A stretch of DNA of 64,000 nt, taken from Salinicoccus halitifaciens (GTDB lineage: Bacteria > Bacillota > Bacilli > Staphylococcales > Salinicoccaceae). Position 1 is the stretch's first letter. Each line of letters starts with the position of its first letter. Shown here one piece after another: positions 44,960 to 53,687 of the stretch. Position numbers and translations under genes: made by a program. The stretch covers positions 1 through 64,000 of the forward strand of contig NZ_JAJNCU010000002.1 of assembly GCF_021026095.1 (NCBI RefSeq). Reading direction: 5' to 3'. Under the pieces are notes generated by a model that saw nothing but the letters and a program-made list of their open reading frames with translations, did no database searches and was not told the origin of the DNA.

Positions 44960-47308
44960 ATGGAAAAGATGGTCGGTCAAAGAATTAAAAGGAAAGAAGA
45001 TCCCAAATTGATCACCGGCAATGGAATGTATTTGGATGATATGAAAATACCAGGACTGCTGCATGCAAGCATCGTGCGCAGCCCACATCCGCATGCCAAT
45101 ATAGTCAGCATCGATAAAGAGAAAGCGCTGAAGCATCCGGGCGTCGTTGCAGTATACACAGGGAAAGATCTTGAAGGGAAGATAAACCCTGTCCCGACCT
45201 CATGGAAGGTGCCAGGAATGGACCTCATCGAGACGAAACAGTATCCGCTGGCAATTAATACTGCCCGGTATGTGGGGGATGGGGTAGCGATGGTCGTCGC
45301 CGACAGCAAATATACAGCCAGGGACGCCGCGGAGCTGATTGAGGTGGATTATGAAGTGCTGCCCTCCATTGCCAATCAGAAAGAGGCGCGTAAAGACGGG
45401 GCACCGCAAATTTATGATGAAGTGCCGGGTAATGTGGCATTCAAATATGTGGCCGGTGAAGTCACTGATGAGGATTTGGAGAATGCCGAAGTGGTTATGA
45501 AAGGTTCTTACAACACTCAACGGGTCGCGCCAAGTCCGATGGAAACGAGAAATTCTCTCGCACAGTATAATCCGGGAAGCGGGGATCTGAAGCTGTATGT
45601 CGGTTCGCAGAACCCGCATATCCACAGAATGGTGTTGTCCGAAGTCCTTAATTTTCCGGAGCATAAGCTGCATGTAAAAGTTGCAGACATGGGTGGCGGA
45701 TTCGGCGGTAAAATCGGCGTATATCCTGATGAAGCGCTCGTTTCCTACGCATCAATGGATCTGAAGCGTCCCGTAAAGTGGGTGGAAACAAGAAATGAAC
45801 ATTTCCAATCCGCAAACGCCGGTCGTGATATGATGGTTGATTTGGAACTGGCGGGCACGAAAGATGGAAAAATCACAGCTTTACGTGCAGTAAACCATGC
45901 AAATATAGGTGCATATCTTGCGACTTTCGGTCCGGGCAACCCGACGATTGATTTTGGCCTGATGCTCTCAGGCGCCTACAAAATCGAGAAAGCTCAATGT
46001 ACTACGTACGGCATGTATACGAATACGATGTCTGTCGACTCCTACAGAGGGGCAGGAAAACCGGAAGTGACATTCATGCTGGAGCGGGCAGTCGATGATT
46101 TTGCGAGGAAGATCAATATGGATCCCATCGAAGTCAGACGCATCAATTTCGCCTCAAAGGAAGAATTTCCGTTCACCAATGCACAGGGTCTGATTTATGA
46201 TAGCGGGGATTATGTGAAAGCATTGGATCGGGCCGTTGAAAAGTCGGATTACCATGCATTGAGGCAGAAACAGGAGGAGCTGCGGGAAGAAGGCAGATAT
46301 ATAGGCATCGGCATCTCTTCATATGTGGAATTATCCGGATTTGGGCCTTCGGCAGTGGCCGGAGCAATAGGTTTCCAGGGAGGCATATGGGAAAATTCAA
46401 CGGTGCGTGTCCACCCGGGAGGCACAGTGACAGTTTATACAGGTACGTCCCCTCACGGACAGGGACATGATACGACGTTCAGTCAAATTGTGAAAGATAA
46501 ACTCGGTATTCCTTATGAAGATATCAACTTCGTTTTTAATGATACACGCGCAGTTTCCATGGGCTGGGGCACCTATGGCTCGAGATCCCTTGCGGTAGGT
46601 GGCAATGCGGTAGGGCTCGCCACCGATAAAGTCGTGGAGAAGGGCCGCCGGATTGCAGCACACCTGCTTGAGGCGGAAGTGGAAGATATCGAATTCGAAG
46701 AAGGCGTCTATTCAGTCAGGGACGATAACAGCAGAAGGAAGACATTCCAGGAGATTGCGAAAGCGGCAAACTTTGCCTGGAGTCTGCCGGAAGGCATGGA
46801 ACCAGGGCTCGAAGAGCAGACTTTCTTTGATCCATCAAATTTCACTTACCCGTTCGGTACGCATATCGCCGTCGTGGAAGTGGATATTGAAACAGGTGAA
46901 ATTGAAATACTGCGATACATCGCTGTGGATGATTCGGGTAAGATCGTCAATCCAACAGTGGCGGAGGGCCAAATACTCGGAGGCATCGCCCAAGGGGTCG
47001 GTCAGGCTCTCTGGGAAGGGGTCCAATACGATGAAAAAGGACAGTTGCAATCGGGTTCATTTATGGATTATGCAATGCCTAAGGCGAATTTTTTTCCTAA
47101 AATCGAAATGGAATTCACAGAAACGCTCTCTCCTGTTAACCAGTTGGGATCGAAAGGGGTTGCGGAATCAGGGACGACAGGCTCGATTGCAGCCGCTGCG
47201 AACGCTGTGATGGATGCATTGGCACCGCTTGGCGTTAAACACATTGAACTACCTTTGAAGCCTGAGAAAGTATGGCGGGCAATTCAGAAAGGGGGAGCGG
47301 AATCATGA
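44960..47308 (+). CDS. Mo-hydroxylase large (molybdopterin-binding) subunit, form-II CoxL type
   Basis: 782 residues. GQRIKRKEDPKLITGNGMYLDD opening, VADMGGGFGGKIG, the active-site loop SYRGAGK at 361-367 and the catalytic Glu in KGVAESGTTGSIAAA. True CO dehydrogenases have AYRCSFR; SYRGAG is the form II type, found in hydroxylases of aldehydes and N-heterocycles. It probably adds oxygen from water to a heterocyclic carbon. The natural substrate is not known. Overlaps the FAD subunit gene by 4 bases. Confidence 0.92.
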   Translation: MEKMVGQRIKRKEDPKLITGNGMYLDDMKIPGLLHASIVRSPHPHANIVSIDKEKALKHPGVVAVYTGKDLEGKINPVPTSWKVPGMDLIETKQYPLAINTARYVGDGVAMVVADSKYTARDAAELIEVDYEVLPSIANQKEARKDGAPQIYDEVPGNVAFKYVAGEVTDEDLENAEVVMKGSYNTQRVAPSPMETRNSLAQYNPGSGDLKLYVGSQNPHIHRMVLSEVLNFPEHKLHVKVADMGGGFGGKIGVYPDEALVSYASMDLKRPVKWVETRNEHFQSANAGRDMMVDLELAGTKDGKITALRAVNHANIGAYLATFGPGNPTIDFGLMLSGAYKIEKAQCTTYGMYTNTMSVDSYRGAGKPEVTFMLERAVDDFARKINMDPIEVRRINFASKEEFPFTNAQGLIYDSGDYVKALDRAVEKSDYHALRQKQEELREEGRYIGIGISSYVELSGFGPSAVAGAIGFQGGIWENSTVRVHPGGTVTVYTGTSPHGQGHDTTFSQIVKDKLGIPYEDINFVFNDTRAVSMGWGTYGSRSLAVGGNAVGLATDKVVEKGRRIAAHLLEAEVEDIEFEEGVYSVRDDNSRRKTFQEIAKAANFAWSLPEGMEPGLEEQTFFDPSNFTYPFGTHIAVVEVDIETGEIEILRYIAVDDSGKIVNPTVAEGQILGGIAQGVGQALWEGVQYDEKGQLQSGSFMDYAMPKANFFPKIEMEFTETLSPVNQLGSKGVAESGTTGSIAAAANAVMDALAPLGVKHIELPLKPEKVWRAIQKGGAES

Positions 47309-48162
47309 TTCCTTCTCAGTTTAAATATCTCAGGGCACAGTCGGTCGAAGAAGCGATAACAATGTTGCAGGAAACGCACGGTGAAGGGAAGATACTGGCA
47401 GGTGGACACAGTCTGGTACCATTGCTTAAGTTCCGGATCACCACACCAGGTACACTCGTCGACATTACACGCATCCCGGGGCTTAAAGATGTGCGCATCG
47501 ATGGTGATCGTTTGCTTGTCGGGGCCTTGAAAACCCACTATGAGATATCAAAAGATGAAACGATTATTGATAATATTCCGGCATTGGCAAAAACAGCAAG
47601 TGAGACGGGAGACCTCCAGGTCCGTAATTATGGGACGATTGGTGGAAACATTGTCCATGGTGACCCGGTCGCCGATTATCCGGCAATCGCACTGGCCCTG
47701 GATGCAGAATTGAAAGTGGAAGGCGAAGACGGGACAGAGATGCTGCCGGTGGATGGTTTCGCGTTGGGACCGCTTATTACGATGATGCCGGAAAACGCCA
47801 TTGTAACCGAAGTGAGCTTTGAGATTCCACCGGCCCACGCTGAGCAGACATATTTGAAGTATACCCATCCGGCGACAGGCTACCCCCTCGTCGGCGTGGC
47901 GGCAATCGCAGGGACAGGCGATGACGGGACGATCGATTACATCAGGGTCGGTGTGACGGGAGTGAGTGATGTATCATACCGCGCCCGGCCAGTCGAGGAA
48001 TTCCTGATGGGCAGGGAACCGAGTGAAGAACTCATCAAGGAAGCGGCGGAACTCGCCGTGGAAGATGCAGAGATGGGATCGGATCTGTTTGCTTCTCCTG
48101 AATACCGGGAGCACATCACCAAAATATACGTAAAACGTGCATTATATGAAGTGTTGAAATGA
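47305..48162 (+). CDS. Mo-hydroxylase FAD subunit (CoxM type)
   Basis: 285 residues. FAD contacts ILAGGHSLVPLLKFR and the YGTIGGNIVHGDPVADYPA loop are present, with a C-terminal CO_deh_flav_C domain. It receives electrons from the FeS subunit. Start at ATG 47305 overlapping the large-subunit stop, with GGGGGAG; a longer TTG version lacks support. Confidence 0.93.
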   Translation: MIPSQFKYLRAQSVEEAITMLQETHGEGKILAGGHSLVPLLKFRITTPGTLVDITRIPGLKDVRIDGDRLLVGALKTHYEISKDETIIDNIPALAKTASETGDLQVRNYGTIGGNIVHGDPVADYPAIALALDAELKVEGEDGTEMLPVDGFALGPLITMMPENAIVTEVSFEIPPAHAEQTYLKYTHPATGYPLVGVAAIAGTGDDGTIDYIRVGVTGVSDVSYRARPVEEFLMGREPSEELIKEAAELAVEDAEMGSDLFASPEYREHITKIYVKRALYEVLK

Positions 48163-48251
48163 TGATGGAGAGTCTGTGAGGGGTTCAACAGGAAGCTCCT
48201 CATAGCTGTTGATCCATGACCTCAATACGAAAGATACAGGGGTGACTTTAT

Positions 48252-48572
48252 TTGAAGGAGAACTTGAAGGTATACGAGGCAATCACTGAAGCGAAACAAT
48301 CCGGGAGGAGGGCGGCAGTGGCCACCGTCATCAAAGTGATTGGTTCAAGTTACCGCCGGGAAGGTGCAAAAATGTTCATAGATGAAAAAGAAGAGCGCGT
48401 CGGCCTGATTTCCGGTGGCTGTCTGGAAGCAGATGTAGCAGAAGAAGCTAAAGCGGTTATCAGCTCCGGAAAACCATTCACTAAATTCTATGATTTGGAT
48501 GAAGATTTTGTATGGGGGCTCGGACTTGGATGCCCGGGTAAAGTGATGGTTTACATCGAGAGGGTAAGTTAA
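48252..48572 (+). CDS. XdhC/CoxI N-terminal-domain protein
   Basis: 106 residues that make up one XdhC_CoxI domain: AAVATVIKVIGSSYRREGAKMFID, LISGGCLEADV and GLGLGCPGKVMVYIE. XdhC proteins bind the molybdenum cofactor and promote its sulfuration before insertion into the hydroxylase. TTG start with AGGGGTGA. Here the domain is separate from the Rossmann part, which is coded by the next gene. Confidence 0.85.
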   Translation: MKENLKVYEAITEAKQSGRRAAVATVIKVIGSSYRREGAKMFIDEKEERVGLISGGCLEADVAEEAKAVISSGKPFTKFYDLDEDFVWGLGLGCPGKVMVYIERVS

Positions 48573-48597
48573 ATTCATGAAGATGGGAGGAGAAAGG

Positions 48598-49434
48598 ATG
48601 CATAAGGATAAAGCATACGACTCCTGGCTGGAAGCAGTTAGAAATAATAGATCTTGTGGATTGGCAACGGTACTCCACGGGGAAGATGCTGAAAGTTTTG
48701 AACCAGCCCGTGTGTTTCTTGATGAGGATGGCGGATTGGTGAGCACAATCGATGATCAGACACTGGCAGGTGCGGTTCACACAAGGCTTAAGGAGAAACT
48801 TGTTGAAGACAATGCTAAAGGTGAGATTGTGAAAATTGCTTTAGAAGACGGCGGAGTGGTGAGTATATTTGTGGATATTCATCATCCACCTGTGCAGGTG
48901 ATGATTTTCGGAGCGGGACATGACGCGGTGCCTGTCGCAAAATATAGTATTTCGCTCGGTTTCGATACAACGGTGGTGGATGCACGGGAAACCTTCAATA
49001 ATGAAAAGAGGTTCCCCAGTTCAGAGCGCATCATCGCTCAACCGAAGTTTTATGGAGAACATATCAATATTACCAAGAATACATTCGTAGTCATCATGAA
49101 TCACCATATGGAGAAAGACAAGGAGAGCCTGGTCTTCGCATTACAATCGGAAGCCCCTTACGTGGGTGTTCTGGGGCCGCGGTCAAGGCGGGAAAAGATG
49201 ATGGACCAGCTTCATGAAGAAGGGGTGTCTTTTTCGGAATTCGAACTGTCCAGGATGCATAATCCAATTGGTCTGGATATCGGTGCAGAGTCATCGGAAG
49301 AAATCGCAATCAGCATATTATCTGAAATCATCGCACTGTCCAAAGGCCACCGTGGTGGATTCCTGCATGATAAAAACAGCATTCACAAATATCCGACCCG
49401 CTATGAAATGCCAGCCGGAAGCGTCAATGGATGA
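48598..49434 (+). CDS. XdhC family Mo-cofactor maturation protein
   Basis: 278 residues. A divergent N-terminal domain (NRSCGLATVLHGEDAE), then the XdhC_C Rossmann domain: VQVMIFGAGHDAVPVAKYS, VVDARE, VIMNHHMEKDKESL, YVGVLGPRSRREKM and NPIGLDIGAESSEEIAISI. Acts with the preceding protein on the molybdenum cofactor. Start at ATG 48598 behind GGGAGGAG. Confidence 0.88.
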   Translation: MHKDKAYDSWLEAVRNNRSCGLATVLHGEDAESFEPARVFLDEDGGLVSTIDDQTLAGAVHTRLKEKLVEDNAKGEIVKIALEDGGVVSIFVDIHHPPVQVMIFGAGHDAVPVAKYSISLGFDTTVVDARETFNNEKRFPSSERIIAQPKFYGEHINITKNTFVVIMNHHMEKDKESLVFALQSEAPYVGVLGPRSRREKMMDQLHEEGVSFSEFELSRMHNPIGLDIGAESSEEIAISILSEIIALSKGHRGGFLHDKNSIHKYPTRYEMPAGSVNG

Positions 49435-50068
49435 AAAAAAGGTTTGCGCCGTAGTGCTCGCAGCAGGGACTTCAAGCAGGATGGGGTCCTTGAAGCAGCT
49501 GCTGCCTCTTGATGGCCAGCAACAACTCGGATCTGTGATAAAGAAAGTGCTCCACAATGGTTTTACGGATGTCTATACCGTCCTTGGCCACAAGGCGGAG
49601 CAGATAAAGGCGGTACTCGATATTCCGGACGAAAATCATCATTGGCTGATCAATGAAAATTACCGAGATGGCCAGAGCACTTCCGTCAAAACAGCACTGC
49701 AACATATCATGGAGGAATACAATCATGTCATGATATTCCTTGGAGACATGCCATTCATCAAAGATGAGACGGTTGAAACGGTGAAAAATTCAGGGCGGGC
49801 GCACTGCATCGGAACCGATCCGTTCATCGTTCGCCCTGTATATCGAGGTATGGCAGGACATCCGGTATTCATCGGGAATATCAATCAGGATATTGTGGCA
49901 CAGCTGGACGGGGATTCGGGTTTCAAATCGGTGAAAAAAGTGTTTGCCTTCAGCGAACTGATTGAAACAGACGATGCCGGGGTGAATTTTGATGTCGACA
50001 CTGAAGAAGATTACCAAGTTGCGTTGAAGAGGGCAGGAGAACATCCGATATTAAAAAAGTTAAAGTGA
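49427..50068 (+). CDS. Molybdenum cofactor cytidylyltransferase (MocA-like)
   Basis: 213 residues. AVVLAAGTSSRMGSLKQLLPL is the nucleotidyltransferase signature of the MocA branch, followed by IFLGDMPFI and GMAGHPVFIG. It would attach CMP to molybdopterin, giving the MCD cofactor used by hydroxylases of this family. ATG overlaps the xdhC stop by 8 bases; longer frames upstream are read from inside xdhC and are not real. Confidence 0.9.
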   Translation: MDEKKVCAVVLAAGTSSRMGSLKQLLPLDGQQQLGSVIKKVLHNGFTDVYTVLGHKAEQIKAVLDIPDENHHWLINENYRDGQSTSVKTALQHIMEEYNHVMIFLGDMPFIKDETVETVKNSGRAHCIGTDPFIVRPVYRGMAGHPVFIGNINQDIVAQLDGDSGFKSVKKVFAFSELIETDDAGVNFDVDTEEDYQVALKRAGEHPILKKLK

Positions 50069-50144
50069 TGATGATGAAATTATCGGAATAAATATAATAT
50101 TAGGTTATATTAGTGTTATGGAATTAATTTTTATAGAACTGATT

Positions 50145-50158
50145 TGTAAACGCTTTAA
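50145..50158. promoter_or_regulatory. Candidate CcpA cre site
   Basis: TGTAAACGCTTTAA matches the cre consensus except for one base (CA is AA), 34 bases before the AHS1/PxpB gene. Confidence 0.5.
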
Positions 50159-50191
50159 TTGGAGTAATTTTTAAAGGAGAGGTGGGGCAAC

Positions 50192-51061
50192 ATGACCCGT
50201 TACGAGTATGGTGGGGATGAGTTCATTTTCGTCGAACTGTCAGAGGAAATGACATTACAGTCAAATTTCAAAGCCAAGGCAATCACGGAAGAATTAAGGG
50301 GGCGTGAGCTGCCGGGAATTGTAGATATCTGTCCGGGCAACGCTTCATATATGATCCGGTTTGTACCGGAGGAAATCCATCCGGATGAACTCATCAAAAT
50401 ATTAAAGAAAATGGAAGAGGAAGTGTCATGGAAAGAGATGACGATTCAATCAAGAATTGTCGATGTTCCGATATTCTTTGACGATCCATGGACTCATGAA
50501 GTTCTGATGAGGTTCAGGGGTAATCATCAGGACCCTGAAAGTACGGATTTGGACTATGCGGCGAGGATCAACGGTTATGATTCTAAAGAAGAATTAATCA
50601 AAGCGATCACGGATGCGCCTTATCTTGTATCCATGATCGGATTCGTACCTGGTCTGCCGTGGTGCTATCAAATGGTACCACAGGACAGACAGATTGAAGT
50701 GCCGAAATATGTCCGGCCGCGTACCTTCACCCCCGAGCGTGCTTTCGGTTTCGGCGGCGCTTTCGCCGTAATCTATCCGGTCGAAGGGGCGGGAGGATAT
50801 CAGCTGTTCGGCACTGCTGCTGCACCAATTTTTGAAAATGAACAGAAGAATAAAGATTTTAAAGATGATATCACATTCCCAAGGCAGGGCGATATCTTCA
50901 GATACAGGAGCATCGGCCGGGAAGAGTATGATGAAATCAGGGAAAAGGTCGAAGCGGGTCAATTTGAATACTTGATAAAGGATTTTTCATATAAACCTCA
51001 GGATGTTCTGGAAGATCCGGACGCTTTTTCAGAAGATGTGATTAGGAGGTTGTACAAATGA
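50192..51061 (+). CDS. pxpB: PxpB/KipI-like protein, allophanate-hydrolase subunit 1 domain
   Basis: 289 residues, longer than usual PxpB (about 240). LPGIVDICPGNASYMIRF and IGFVPGLPWCYQM..VPKYVRPRTFTPERAFGFGGAFAVIYP follow the AHS1 pattern, but the core is divergent, closer to the corresponding domain of urea carboxylases than to KipI. In PxpABC it helps phosphorylate 5-oxoproline; in urea carboxylase it forms half of the carboxyltransferase. RBS GGAGAGGTGG. Confidence 0.82.
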   Translation: MTRYEYGGDEFIFVELSEEMTLQSNFKAKAITEELRGRELPGIVDICPGNASYMIRFVPEEIHPDELIKILKKMEEEVSWKEMTIQSRIVDVPIFFDDPWTHEVLMRFRGNHQDPESTDLDYAARINGYDSKEELIKAITDAPYLVSMIGFVPGLPWCYQMVPQDRQIEVPKYVRPRTFTPERAFGFGGAFAVIYPVEGAGGYQLFGTAAAPIFENEQKNKDFKDDITFPRQGDIFRYRSIGREEYDEIREKVEAGQFEYLIKDFSYKPQDVLEDPDAFSEDVIRRLYK

Positions 51062-52029
51062 TCAAAGTGATTCAACCGGGACTGCAGACAACCGTTCAGG
51101 ATTTGGGGAGAATCGGCCATTACGAAGTGGGGATGCCGCCTTCCGGCGCGATGGACACTTACGCACTTAAAGTATCCAATCTGCTAGTTGGCAATGATGA
51201 AGACGCAGCAGGACTTGAAATAACATATATGGGACCTAAATTGCAATTTGAAGAAGATGCTGTCATCGCCATCACCGGCGGTGAAATCCCGCCTAAGATT
51301 AATGACGAAGCAGTCGGTATGTGGGAGACGATTGCGGTTAAAGCAGGGGATATTTTATCTTTTGATTTCGTCAAAAGCGGTGCGCGTGCTTATTTCGCCG
51401 TGCAAGGCGGCATTGATGTACCTGAAATCATGGGGTCCCGTTCAACTTATACATTGATAGGTATCGGTGGTTTCGAAGGCCGGGCGCTGAAGGAAGGCGA
51501 CGAGTTGAAAATTGCCGAGGATAAAAATGTAAACGTGCAGGTAGGAAGGAAAATCGATGAAGCACTGATTCCAAAATATTCGAAGGCCCATGATATACGA
51601 GTGGTGATGGGACTGTGCAGCTACCGTCTTACAGAAGAAAGCAAAGAGAAGTTCCTCAGCACTGAGTGGCAGGTCACCCCGGAAGCCAACCGTGTCGGGT
51701 ACCGTTTCAAAGGAGCAAAAATGGATTTTGTCGAAAGGGAGCAACCTTTCGGTGCGGGGAGTGATCCTTCAAACGTGACGGATCAGGGCTATCCGATCGG
51801 ATCGATACAAATTCCAGGTGGAATTGAGCCGATAGCGCTCCTGAATGATGCTGTTACAGGCGGTGGCTATGTCACTGTCGCAACCATCATCAGCACCGAC
51901 CTCGACAGAATGGCTCAGGTCAAGTCCGGTGAAAAGGTGAAGTTTGTCGCCGTTGACATCGAGGAGTCATTGAATGCCAGAAAAGAGATGAAGGATAAAC
52001 TTGAGCAGATCAGAAAACAATTATCATAG
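51058..52029 (+). CDS. pxpC: PxpC/KipA-like protein, allophanate-hydrolase subunit 2 domain
   Basis: 323 residues. LQTTVQDLGRIGHYEVGMPPSGAMD is the AHS2 opening, with ARAYFAVQGGIDVPEIMGSRSTY and SDPSNVTDQGYPIGSIQIPGG. It pairs with the AHS1 protein; ATG overlaps that gene's stop. Carboxyltransferase half in urea carboxylase, or kinase half in 5-oxoprolinase. Confidence 0.88.
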   Translation: MIKVIQPGLQTTVQDLGRIGHYEVGMPPSGAMDTYALKVSNLLVGNDEDAAGLEITYMGPKLQFEEDAVIAITGGEIPPKINDEAVGMWETIAVKAGDILSFDFVKSGARAYFAVQGGIDVPEIMGSRSTYTLIGIGGFEGRALKEGDELKIAEDKNVNVQVGRKIDEALIPKYSKAHDIRVVMGLCSYRLTEESKEKFLSTEWQVTPEANRVGYRFKGAKMDFVEREQPFGAGSDPSNVTDQGYPIGSIQIPGGIEPIALLNDAVTGGGYVTVATIISTDLDRMAQVKSGEKVKFVAVDIEESLNARKEMKDKLEQIRKQLS

Positions 52030-52049
52030 TAAACAGGGAGGAAAAAATA

Positions 52050-52298
52050 ATGAGTAACAGTGTAAAAGTACTATCGCCGATTCCAGGAGTTTTTTATCGC
52101 AGACCATCCCCCGATGAAGATGTATATGTCAACGAGGGGGACGAAGTTAAAGAAGGAGATATCATCGGACTTGTTGAAGTCATGAAAAGTTTTCATGAGT
52201 TGAAAGCGGAAGCGGGGGGAATCATCGCCGAGTTCAAAGTTGAGGAAGAAGGTATGCTTGAAGCAGGTCAGGAAATCGCAGTTATCAATCAAAAATAG
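52050..52298 (+). CDS. Biotin carboxyl carrier protein (stand-alone)
   Basis: 82 residues, biotinyl domain only. VEVMKSFHEL carries the biotinylated Lys46; the consensus AMKM is VMKS here. SPIPGVFYRRPSPDEDVYVNEGD is the typical front half. It lacks the long N-terminal linker of fatty-acid AccB. Serves the carboxylase at 52326. Confidence 0.88.
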   Translation: MSNSVKVLSPIPGVFYRRPSPDEDVYVNEGDEVKEGDIIGLVEVMKSFHELKAEAGGIIAEFKVEEEGMLEAGQEIAVINQK

Positions 52299-52325
52299 AC
52301 GCAAAAAGTTCATGAGGTGGGCATA

Positions 52326-53666
52326 TTGGCATTATTCAATAAAATATTAATCGCAAACCGTGGAGAAATCGCGTTGAGGATCATCAGAACCTGTCACCGC
52401 ATGGGCATCGATACCGTGGCAGTCTATTCGGAAGCGGACAAAGATGCACCGTTTGTGAAAGAAGCGAAGGAAGCTGTCTGTGTCGGAGAGGCGCCGGCTA
52501 AAAAGAGTTATTTGAATATCGATAAAATTATCACTGCAGCAAAAGAACTGAATGTGGAGGCGGTGCATCCAGGCTACGGCTTCTTATCCGAAAGTTCAGG
52601 TTTTGTCGAACTTTGTGAGGACGCCGGAATCACCTTCATCGGTCCCGACAGGGATGTGATGGAAGTGATGGGCAGTAAACTGAAATCCCGTCAGATGATG
52701 AAAGAAGCGGGCATACCGGTCGTCCCGGGGTCGGATAAAAAGCTGGATACCATTGATGAGGCTCTGGAAGTCGCCGAAGGACTCGAATATCCATTGATGC
52801 TGAAGGCGAGTGCGGGCGGTGGCGGCATCGGCATGAAGAAAGTCCACAATAAGGAGGAGCTCGCAGCAGCATTCAAGACAACGAAGAAGCAGGCTGAAAA
52901 CTTCTTTTCCGATGACAGATTATTTTTGGAACAGTGGATCTATGAACCGCGGCACATCGAAGTGCAGATTGCAGCGGATTCAAAGGGCAATGTAATTCAC
53001 CTGTTTGAACGGGAATGCTCGGTCCAGAGACGTCATCAAAAAGTGGTTGAAGAATCCCCTTCGCCGTTTTTGAATGATGAAGTGAGGAAGCAACTTCTTG
53101 AAGCGGCAATCATCGGCGTCGAACATCTTGGTTACAGGAATCTCGGCACGATGGAATTCATCTTTGATGCTTCGGGAAATTTTTATTTCCTAGAAATGAA
53201 TACAAGGTTACAGGTAGAGCACCCGGTCACCGAAGCAATCACCGGACTCGATCTGGTGGAGTGGCAAATCAGAATTGCAGCAGGTGAAACGCTGCCGATG
53301 GATCAGGAGGAAATCAGCAGCTCTGGTCATGCAATCGAAGCGCGGCTATACGCAGAAGATCCTAAGACTTATTTCCCGTCGCCGGGGAAAATCACTAAAT
53401 TGAGTCTGTCAGAAGATCTCGCAAGATATGATTTTGGAGTGGTTGAAGGTTCACAGGTCACCCCATTTTACGATGCAATGATAGGAAAAATTATCGTTCA
53501 TGGCGAAGACCGGGAGGATGCAATCGGTAAAATGACGGCAGCGCTGGATGGTATGAAAGTTGAAGGGATCACGACGAACCTGACACTGCTCAGGGACATC
53601 ATGACTGCTGAACAATTCACATCCGGCCAATATACGACGAATTTCCTCGATGAGTTCAATATTTAA
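52326..53666 (+). CDS. Biotin carboxylase
   Basis: 446 residues, full length. NKILIANRGEIALRIIRTC, the glycine-rich ATP lid KASAGGGGIGMKKV, ERECSVQRRHQKVVEESPSP, MEFIFDASGNFYFLEMNTRLQVEHPVTE are all intact. It carboxylates biotin on the carrier using ATP and bicarbonate. TTG start at 52326, 5 bases after GAGGTGG; a GTG inside that site is unlikely. Not the fatty-acid AccC by context: its neighbours are AHS1, AHS2, carrier and PxpA. Confidence 0.92.
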   Translation: MALFNKILIANRGEIALRIIRTCHRMGIDTVAVYSEADKDAPFVKEAKEAVCVGEAPAKKSYLNIDKIITAAKELNVEAVHPGYGFLSESSGFVELCEDAGITFIGPDRDVMEVMGSKLKSRQMMKEAGIPVVPGSDKKLDTIDEALEVAEGLEYPLMLKASAGGGGIGMKKVHNKEELAAAFKTTKKQAENFFSDDRLFLEQWIYEPRHIEVQIAADSKGNVIHLFERECSVQRRHQKVVEESPSPFLNDEVRKQLLEAAIIGVEHLGYRNLGTMEFIFDASGNFYFLEMNTRLQVEHPVTEAITGLDLVEWQIRIAAGETLPMDQEEISSSGHAIEARLYAEDPKTYFPSPGKITKLSLSEDLARYDFGVVEGSQVTPFYDAMIGKIIVHGEDREDAIGKMTAALDGMKVEGITTNLTLLRDIMTAEQFTSGQYTTNFLDEFNI

Positions 53667-53687
53667 CTTTGTAAGGTGGTGGATCGA

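Noticed and set aside
44960-47308. True aerobic carbon monoxide dehydrogenase
   Set aside because: The active-site loop is SYRGAGK, not AYRCSFR, so the enzyme belongs to the form II / general Mo-hydroxylase group.
50192-52029. Sporulation inhibitor pair KipI/KipA
   Set aside because: The organism type is non-sporulating by context, and the genes lie with biotin carboxylase, carrier and PxpA; an enzymatic role is far more likely.
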